Source: Chloroflexota bacterium (GTDB lineage: Bacteria > Chloroflexota > Anaerolineae > Anaerolineales > UBA11657). Taken from it: a stretch of 13,377 bases of DNA. Positions 8,598-13,377 of the stretch are shown here, piece after piece; within the stretch, counting starts at the first letter, position 1; the number at the start of each line of letters is the position of its first letter. Location of the stretch: contig QWRL01000045.1 in the NCBI GenBank assembly GCA_003670425.1, forward strand, positions 1 to 13,377. Direction: 5' to 3'. Made by a program: the position numbers and the translations under genes. The notes under the pieces were generated by a model, which worked only from the letters and a program-made list of their open reading frames with translations, was not told the origin of the DNA and did no database searches.

Positions 8598-11009
8598 GTG
8601 ACCACTCGCGTTCCGCGCAGCAAACCGGATGCAGCGCGCCGGGCGTCCGGCAAGCCAGCGCTTCCCGCCAACCCAAGCGTTGTATCACAAGCGGACCTTG
8701 CGGTGCTGGCAGAGCTGGAGCGCAAGGTGCTGTGGCTGTCAACCTGGATGGTGCACAACGCCAACCACATTCGCCCCAACATTGACGGCCTCAAGGTTGG
8801 CGGACATCAGGCTTCCAGCGCTTCATCCGTAACGCTGCTCACCGCGCTTTACTTCCACATCCTAAACCCGGCTGACCGCATCGCGGTCAAGCCGCACTCC
8901 AGTCCCGCGTACCACGCCATCCAATATTTGATGGGCCGCCAGACGCGCGAGAAACTGGAGCAGTTTCGTGCATTGGGCGGGGCACAGTCTTATCCGTCGC
9001 GCACCAAAGACACTGTGGTCGTGGATTTCTCGGGTGGTTCAATGGGATTGCCCGTCGGCTTGACCACATTTGCAGCGTTGGCGCAAGACTACTTGCGGCT
9101 TAAGCAACTGGTGCCGACTAGCACGCCGCCCGGCCGCATGGTGGCGCTGCTGGGCGACGCTGAGTTTGACGAGGGCAATGTGTTTGAGGCGATGCTAGAG
9201 GGCTGGAAGCACGATGTGCGCAACCTGTGGTGGGTGATTGATTACAACCGCCAGAGTTTGGATGCCGTGGTGACGGACCGCCTGTTTGGCCGGGTGGATG
9301 ATATTTTTCGCAGCACGGGCTGGCAGGTAACTGTGCTGAAGTACGGCAAGAAGCTGCAGGCGGCGTTTGAGCAGCAAGGCGGCCCGGCGCTGCGCCAGTG
9401 GATTGACGACTGCCCCAACTCGCTCTACTCCGCGCTGGTGTACAAGGGCGGTGCCAGCTGGCGCGAACATTTGCTGCAGGACATTGGCACTGTGCCCGGC
9501 ATTACGGCGCTGCTGACTGCGCATGATGATGCAGCGCTGCATGCGCTCATGACGAATCTTGCCGGGCACGATCTGGCTGCAATTCTGGAAGGCTTTGGCG
9601 CGGTGGACAGCGACCAGCCGCATTGCTTCATTGCCTACACAATCAAAGGCTGGGGGCTGCCGTTTGCCGGCCACAAAGACAATCACTCCGGCCTGATGAG
9701 CGTTGCACAAATGGCTGCGTTCCAGCAGGCGCAGGGGATTGCGGATGGTGCGGAGTGGGAGCCGCTGGCCGGAGTGCGGCTGCCCGCGGAGCGCGTGCAA
9801 AGCTACCTCAGGCAGGTGCCTTACTTTTTAGGCAGCGGCCAACGGCCGGCAGCGCCCACCGTCGCGGTGCCGCCAACGCTGGCTTACCAATCCACACCCA
9901 GCCTCTCGACGCAAGAGGGGTTCGGCCGCATCCTAAACGAGCTTGCCCGCACAGATGGCGAGCTTGCGGCGCGCGTTGTGACCGTGTCGCCGGACGTGAC
10001 AGTGTCCACGAATTTGGGGCCGTGGGTAAACCGGCGCGGAATTTTTGACCGGCGCGAACGCGCGGACACCTTCAAAGCGGAACAAATTATTTCGGCGCAG
10101 CGCTGGCAGGTGTCGCCAGCCGGCCAGCATATTGAACTGGGCATTGCGGAGAACAATCTGTTTCTGGCACTGGCCGCGTTCGGGCTTGCCGGCCCGCTTT
10201 TTGGCTGCCGGCTGCTGCCGGTGGGCACGCTATACGATCCGTTCATCATGCGCGGGCTGGACGCGTTGAACTACGCTGCGTATCAGGATGCGCGCTTCAT
10301 GCTAGTGGCCACGCCGTCCGGCATCTCGCTGGCGGCCGAGGGCGGCGCGCATCAATCCATTTCCACGCCGTTGATTGGCATGGGCCAGGACAAGCTGGCA
10401 TCATTTGACCCCGCTTTTGTGGATGAGCTGGCGGTGATCATGCGCTGGGGCTTTGAGCATATGCAGGCGGAGGATGGCGGCTCGCTTTACCTGCGGCTTT
10501 CCACGCGGTCGCTGGCGCAGCCGGCGCGTGAAATGGATGCAGACCTGCGGGACGCAATATTGAGCGGCGCCTACTGGCAGCGCAAGCCAACGGCGGGCTG
10601 CCCGCTTGTGATTGCTTACTGCGGCGTAGTTGCGCCAGAAGCCCTGGCCGCGCACCAGCAGCTGCTGGAGGATGTGCCCGGCGCCGGGTTGCTGGCGGTG
10701 ACATCGCCCGACCGCCTGTTTGCCAACTGGACGGCAACTGTGCAGGCGCGCACGCGCGGCACCAATCCGCCGCCTGCACATATTGAGGCGCTGCTGGCAC
10801 CACTAGCTGCGCAGGCAGCAATCGTCACAGTGCTGGATGCGCACCCGGCAGCGCTCTCGTGGCTCGGTTCCGTGGCGCGCCACCGCGTGTACCCGCTGGG
10901 TGTCGATCACTTTGGGCAGTGCGGCAGCCTGCCGGACCTCTACCGCGCATTCGGCATCGATACCGCTGCAATTCTTGACGCTTGCGCCGCGGCCTGTCTT
11001 TCCCGCTGA
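8598..11009 (+). CDS. Thiamine-diphosphate enzyme, AceE-like (homodimeric 2-oxoacid dehydrogenase E1/transketolase family)
   Basis: An 803-residue cytoplasmic protein clearly related to homodimeric pyruvate dehydrogenase E1 (AceE), though shorter than the E. coli enzyme. The N-terminal ThDP domain has KVGGHQASSAS with H70 and KPHSSPAYH with H100, matching the two active-site histidines of AceE. The cofactor motif GDAEFDEG (from G186) is followed by N217 in VIDYNRQSLD; the usual GDG is GDA here. TIKGWGLPFAGH ends this domain. The pyrimidine-binding domain has the activating glutamate E518 in IELGIAENN and the DPAFVDELAVI block of AceE. A transketolase-type C-terminal domain ends with VDHFGQCGSLPDLYRAFGID. 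It should decarboxylate a 2-oxo acid, but no lipoyl E2 or E3 gene is in view, so the partner and substrate are unknown. Proteins of this subgroup are often annotated as pyruvate dehydrogenase or transketolase. The start is GTG without a clear ribosome site; homology begins near residue 30. Confidence 0.85.
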   Translation: MTTRVPRSKPDAARRASGKPALPANPSVVSQADLAVLAELERKVLWLSTWMVHNANHIRPNIDGLKVGGHQASSASSVTLLTALYFHILNPADRIAVKPHSSPAYHAIQYLMGRQTREKLEQFRALGGAQSYPSRTKDTVVVDFSGGSMGLPVGLTTFAALAQDYLRLKQLVPTSTPPGRMVALLGDAEFDEGNVFEAMLEGWKHDVRNLWWVIDYNRQSLDAVVTDRLFGRVDDIFRSTGWQVTVLKYGKKLQAAFEQQGGPALRQWIDDCPNSLYSALVYKGGASWREHLLQDIGTVPGITALLTAHDDAALHALMTNLAGHDLAAILEGFGAVDSDQPHCFIAYTIKGWGLPFAGHKDNHSGLMSVAQMAAFQQAQGIADGAEWEPLAGVRLPAERVQSYLRQVPYFLGSGQRPAAPTVAVPPTLAYQSTPSLSTQEGFGRILNELARTDGELAARVVTVSPDVTVSTNLGPWVNRRGIFDRRERADTFKAEQIISAQRWQVSPAGQHIELGIAENNLFLALAAFGLAGPLFGCRLLPVGTLYDPFIMRGLDALNYAAYQDARFMLVATPSGISLAAEGGAHQSISTPLIGMGQDKLASFDPAFVDELAVIMRWGFEHMQAEDGGSLYLRLSTRSLAQPAREMDADLRDAILSGAYWQRKPTAGCPLVIAYCGVVAPEALAAHQQLLEDVPGAGLLAVTSPDRLFANWTATVQARTRGTNPPPAHIEALLAPLAAQAAIVTVLDAHPAALSWLGSVARHRVYPLGVDHFGQCGSLPDLYRAFGIDTAAILDACAAACLSR

Positions 11010-11052
11010 CATCCACTGCACGCAGTAGCAGCACGCGCTTCGCCAATCCGGT

Positions 11053-11081
11053 CGTGGTTGGTTGTCTGCTAATGAACCACG
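11053..11081 (+). terminator. Inverted repeat downstream of the AceE-like gene
   Basis: CGTGGTT (11053-11059) and AACCACG (11075-11081) form seven perfect pairs around a 15-base loop, starting 43 bases after the stop codon. No T run follows, so it is only a possible terminator. Confidence 0.3.
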
Positions 11082-11114
11082 CGATTGCAATACTTGAAGA
11101 CCTGAAGCAATCGC
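11081..11114. promoter_or_regulatory. Inverted pair of GCGATTGC words, possible operator
   Basis: GCGATTGC (11081-11088) and its exact reverse complement GCAATCGC (11107-11114) are separated by 18 bases. A third copy lies at 11192-11199, inside the candidate xylD promoter. The next base or two after each copy is also A/T-rich. This arrangement is what a dimeric regulator with an upstream and a promoter site would need. No regulator gene is visible nearby. Confidence 0.35.
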
Positions 11115-11158
11115 CGCATGCGGTGGAACACCGGGTGCAAACCGCATTCTAAATGCTG

Positions 11159-11179
11159 CGGCGCGGCGATCATGCGCCG
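11159..11179. repeat. GC-rich inverted repeat just upstream of the xylD promoter
   Basis: CGGCGC (11159-11164) and GCGCCG (11174-11179) form six perfect pairs around nine bases. The repeat ends two bases before the TTGACA box at 11182, so it could be a protein site touching the -35 region or a hairpin ending upstream transcription. Confidence 0.35.
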
Positions 11180-11181
11180 GA

Positions 11182-11213
11182 TTGACAAGCAGCGATTGCA
11201 TCTCGAATATAAT
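11182..11213 (+). promoter_or_regulatory. Candidate sigma-70 type promoter for xylD
   Basis: A perfect TTGACA at 11182-11187 is followed 17 bases later by GAATAT (11205-11210), which overlaps a perfect TATAAT (11208-11213) at a spacing of 20. Either could act as the -10 box. A start near 11218-11221 would leave a leader of about 45 bases before the ATG. The spacer contains the third GCGATTGC word (11192-11199), so a protein bound there would block polymerase. Confidence 0.6.
11192..11199 (+). promoter_or_regulatory. Third GCGATTGC word, within the xylD promoter spacer
   Basis: An exact copy of the eight bases at 11081-11088, placed between the -35 and -10 boxes. That position would suit a repressor site. 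It is short, and at least one other exact copy occurs by chance inside carB (7717-7724, reverse orientation). Confidence 0.35.
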
Positions 11214-11250
11214 GGCATTTCCGGCCAGACCCTGCAATAATCATGTGAAC

Positions 11251-11256
11251 AAGGAG
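11251..11256 (+). promoter_or_regulatory. Ribosome binding site of xylD
   Basis: AAGGAG lies seven bases before the ATG at 11264 and fixes that start. Confidence 0.88.
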
Positions 11257-11263
11257 TTGTATT

Positions 11264-13087
11264 ATGGTCAAGAACTCTAGGGCAAGATCGAAAACATTGG
11301 CTCCGCGTCAGAAGACGCTGCGCTCGCAGCTCTGGTTCGACAATCCGGACAATCCCAGTATGACGGCGCTCTACCTTGAGCGCTACATGAACTACGGCCT
11401 TACCGGCCCTGAGCTGCGCTCCGGCAAACCGATAATTGGCATTGCCCAGACTGGCTCCGACCTGGCGCCTTGCAACCGCCACCATCTGGAACTTGCCAAG
11501 CGAGTCCGTGACGGCATCCGTGATGCGGGCGGCATTGCCTTTGAGTTTCCCTGCCATCCGATTCAGGAAACCGGAAAACGCCCGACCGCTGCACTGGACA
11601 GAAACCTTGCCTATCTCAGCCTCGTCGAAGTGCTTTACGGGTATCCGCTCGACGGCGTTGTTCTGCTTACGGGATGCGACAAAACAACTCCGGCGCTCCT
11701 GATGGCAGCAGCGACTGTGAATATTCCGGCAATTGTGCTCTCTGGCGGGCCAATGCTTAATGGCTGGTGGAAAGGCATGCGTGCTGGATCTGGCACCGCA
11801 ATCTGGAAGGCGCGTGAGGAACTGGCTGCCGGCCGAATTAACGACAAACAGTTCATGGATCTGGCAACAGCATCAGCACCCTCGATCGGTCATTGCAACA
11901 CCATGGGCACCGCGTCGACCATGAACGCGCTCGCCGAGGCGCTTGGCATGTCACTGCCGGGGTGCGCTGCAATCCCGGCGCCCTATCGCGAGCGCGGGCA
12001 GATAGCCTACGCCACTGGCGTGCGTGCGGTTGAGATTGTGCACGCGGACTTGCGGCCAGCCGATATCCTCACGCGTGAGGCGTTCGAAAACACCATCGTC
12101 GTCAACTCTGCCATCGGCGGCTCGACTAATGCGCCAATCCACATTAACGCCATCGCACGCCACGTCGGCGTGCACCTCACAATCGAAGATTGGGAGACTG
12201 TCGGGTACGATGTGCCGCTGTTGGTGAATATGCAGCCAGCTGGCTACTATCTTGCAGAAGAATATTTTCGCGCAGGTGGATTGCCAGCGGTGATAAACGA
12301 ACTGCTCAAAGCCAAGCGCATTCATGCAGGTGCATTAACTATCAACGGCAAGACGATGGGAGAGAACGTCAAGCGTGCCCAGATAGCCGATGCTGACGTG
12401 ATTAAACCATACAGCCAGCCAATGCAGAAGCAAGCCGGATTCAAGGTTCTCAAGGGCAACCTCTTCAATTCGGCAATAATGAAAACCAGCGTGATATCCG
12501 GCGACTTTCGCGAGCGCTTCCTGTCAAACCCCAAAGACGAGAACGCGTTCGAAGGCCGCGTCGTTGTTTTCGATGGACCGGAGGACTATCACCTGCGAAT
12601 TGACGACCCCGCGCTGAAAATCGACGACCAGACAATTCTGCTCATGCGCGGCACTGGCGCAATCGGTTATCCGGGTTCGGCGGAAGTGGTAAATATGCAG
12701 CCGCCGGCTAATCTGATCAAAGCAGGCATCACCTCACTGCCGTGCATTGGCGACGGCCGGCAGTCCGGCACGTCCGGTTCTGCGTCGATTCTCAATGCCT
12801 CACCAGAGGCTGCAGCAAACGGCGGCTTGGCCTTGCTCAAGACTGGTGACCGGGTGCGCATTGACCTCAACAAGGGCACTGCAAATGTTCTGATCTCAAA
12901 AGCCGAACTGGCGAGACGGAGGACGGTGCTTGAAAAGTCCGGTGGCTATAAGTCGCCACCGCATCAGACACCGTGGCAGGAAATTCAACGTGGCATCGTC
13001 GATCAGCTTGCAGATGGCATGGTACTCAAGCCCGCCGTAAAATATCAGCGCATTGCGCAGAAATCGGTGCCGCGGGATAACCACTAG
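11264..13087 (+). CDS. xylD: Sugar-acid dehydratase of the IlvD/Edd family, probable D-xylonate dehydratase
   Basis: A 607-residue cytoplasmic iron-sulfur enzyme that removes water from a sugar acid; for XylD, D-xylonate becomes 2-keto-3-deoxy-D-xylonate in the Weimberg and Dahms pathways of pentose oxidation. C70 in APCNRHH, C138 in TGCDKTTPA and C211 in IGHCNTMG are spaced like the [2Fe-2S] ligands of the Caulobacter enzyme as I recall them. D139 and K140 sit at the magnesium site, and S501 in RQSGT matches the catalytic serine. Many long blocks agree with Caulobacter XylD from memory, among them MTALYLERYMNYG, ELRSGKPIIGIAQTGSD, RPTAALDRNL and the ending AVKYQ...RDNH. L-arabinonate and other sugar-acid dehydratases are close relatives, so the substrate is likely but not proven; it is not the branched-chain amino acid IlvD. 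It has its own promoter and ribosome site. Codon use differs from neighbouring genes (far more GTC and GTT), which hints at separate ancestry. Confidence 0.88.
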   Translation: MVKNSRARSKTLAPRQKTLRSQLWFDNPDNPSMTALYLERYMNYGLTGPELRSGKPIIGIAQTGSDLAPCNRHHLELAKRVRDGIRDAGGIAFEFPCHPIQETGKRPTAALDRNLAYLSLVEVLYGYPLDGVVLLTGCDKTTPALLMAAATVNIPAIVLSGGPMLNGWWKGMRAGSGTAIWKAREELAAGRINDKQFMDLATASAPSIGHCNTMGTASTMNALAEALGMSLPGCAAIPAPYRERGQIAYATGVRAVEIVHADLRPADILTREAFENTIVVNSAIGGSTNAPIHINAIARHVGVHLTIEDWETVGYDVPLLVNMQPAGYYLAEEYFRAGGLPAVINELLKAKRIHAGALTINGKTMGENVKRAQIADADVIKPYSQPMQKQAGFKVLKGNLFNSAIMKTSVISGDFRERFLSNPKDENAFEGRVVVFDGPEDYHLRIDDPALKIDDQTILLMRGTGAIGYPGSAEVVNMQPPANLIKAGITSLPCIGDGRQSGTSGSASILNASPEAAANGGLALLKTGDRVRIDLNKGTANVLISKAELARRRTVLEKSGGYKSPPHQTPWQEIQRGIVDQLADGMVLKPAVKYQRIAQKSVPRDNH

Positions 13088-13303
13088 GTGTGCAACTTCA
13101 ATAGGATGTCGCTAGGTATAGTGAGGCTGGTGGTTAGCGGTTCATTGAGCTCGCCGTCAAGTGCGCGGTGTCAGTTGTAAAGGTGGGACCAATTGGGGGC
13201 TCTGCAGCGCGTTGGTATGAGGAGTTGTAGCCTCTGGCGTAGAACAATTATTCGAATATGGTTTTGATGAAGGGTTTAACCTGACCACGGGCCCTTGGGG
13301 CGA
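13088..13303. other. Intergenic region without recognised content
   Basis: I find no convincing gene, RNA or terminator in these 216 bases. The base composition is less GC-rich than in the genes to the left. A 70-residue minus-strand open frame (13157-13369) has no recognisable motif or ribosome site and is not called. Confidence 0.5.
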
Positions 13304-13377
13304 ATGGTCCCGGACGAATTTGGCGCATACCGGCCGGTGGAGCGCTGGCGCGGTCGTTATCTTCCGCATGTCGTGGC
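13304..13377 (+). CDS. Possible start of a gene, cut by the window end; perhaps a REP-associated (IS200-like) transposase
   Basis: From the ATG at 13304 the frame reads MVPDEFGAYRP, then VERWRGRYLPHVV, and is open to the window end (24 codons). An arginine-rich RGRYLPH-type stretch near the N-terminus recalls REP-associated tyrosine transposases (Y1 transposase fold), whose next residues usually include a VTFRL block that would lie just outside the window. The frame is closed upstream by TAA at 13277-13279. GGGG at 13297-13300 is the only ribosome-site candidate. An imperfect inverted repeat (CGGGCCC with GGTCCCG, about 13288-13312) overlaps the start. With only 24 codons this is a weak call. 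Confidence 0.3.
   Translation, partial: MVPDEFGAYRPVERWRGRYLPHVV

Noticed and set aside
11072..11152. A 26-codon open frame starting ATGAACCAC in the gap before xylD
   Set aside because: It has no ribosome site and no family likeness, and it overlaps inverted repeats that better explain the sequence.
11264..13087. Annotation as IlvD (dihydroxy-acid dehydratase of branched-chain amino acid synthesis)
   Set aside because: The N-terminal WFDNPD and MTALYLERYMNYG blocks and the C-terminal extension ending in AVKYQ fit the sugar-acid dehydratase branch, and no ilv genes are nearby.
13157..13369. Minus-strand open frame of 70 codons at the right end
   Set aside because: The translation is rich in proline, serine and threonine with no known motif. 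It has no ribosome site and overlaps a more plausible plus-strand start.

Overview
The window is GC-rich bacterial chromosomal DNA, densely coded, with short gaps, one overlapping gene pair and clear Shine-Dalgarno sites before several genes. Every complete gene belongs to a recognisable metabolic family. I see no phage genes, CRISPR array, rRNA or tRNA. The organism cannot be fixed from the sequence. The Dpp/Opp-type permease next to an M20 amidohydrolase, the AceE-like thiamine enzyme and the sugar-acid dehydratase suggest a heterotrophic soil or marine bacterium. The permease end looks Chloroflexota-like to me, but that is a weak guess.

Layout from left to right. (1) Positions 1-1414, plus strand: the C-terminal end of an oligopeptide/dipeptide ABC permease, then an M20 metallo-amidohydrolase 24 bp downstream, probably one transcript. 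(2) Positions 1415-1542: a convergent gap with two hairpins. (3) Positions 1543-3955, minus strand, a probable operon transcribed right to left: a Gfo/Idh/MocA sugar-type dehydrogenase, a PLP-dependent threonine/serine dehydratase-like enzyme, and a YoaB-like Rid protein. The last two fit together chemically, because Rid proteins clear the reactive enamine/imine that such dehydratases release. (4) Positions 3956-4138: a divergent promoter region. (5) Positions 4139-8517, plus strand: carA and carB, overlapping by one base, which encode both subunits of carbamoyl-phosphate synthetase for pyrimidine and arginine synthesis. (6) Positions 8598-11009: an 803-residue thiamine-diphosphate enzyme related to homodimeric pyruvate dehydrogenase E1 (AceE), with no E2 or E3 gene in view. 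(7) Positions 11010-11263: a regulatory-looking gap with a near-consensus promoter, several inverted repeats and three copies of an 8-bp word. (8) Positions 11264-13087: an IlvD/Edd-family dehydratase that closely matches D-xylonate dehydratase (XylD), with codon use unlike its neighbours. (9) Positions 13088-13377: mostly unexplained, ending in what may be the first codons of another gene.

The window shows no clearly new system. The points most worth checking are the stand-alone AceE-like enzyme, the repeated word around the xylD promoter, the dehydratase-Rid pairing, and the presence of both a possible sugar dehydrogenase and a sugar-acid dehydratase, which would be two steps of oxidative pentose breakdown if the substrates match.
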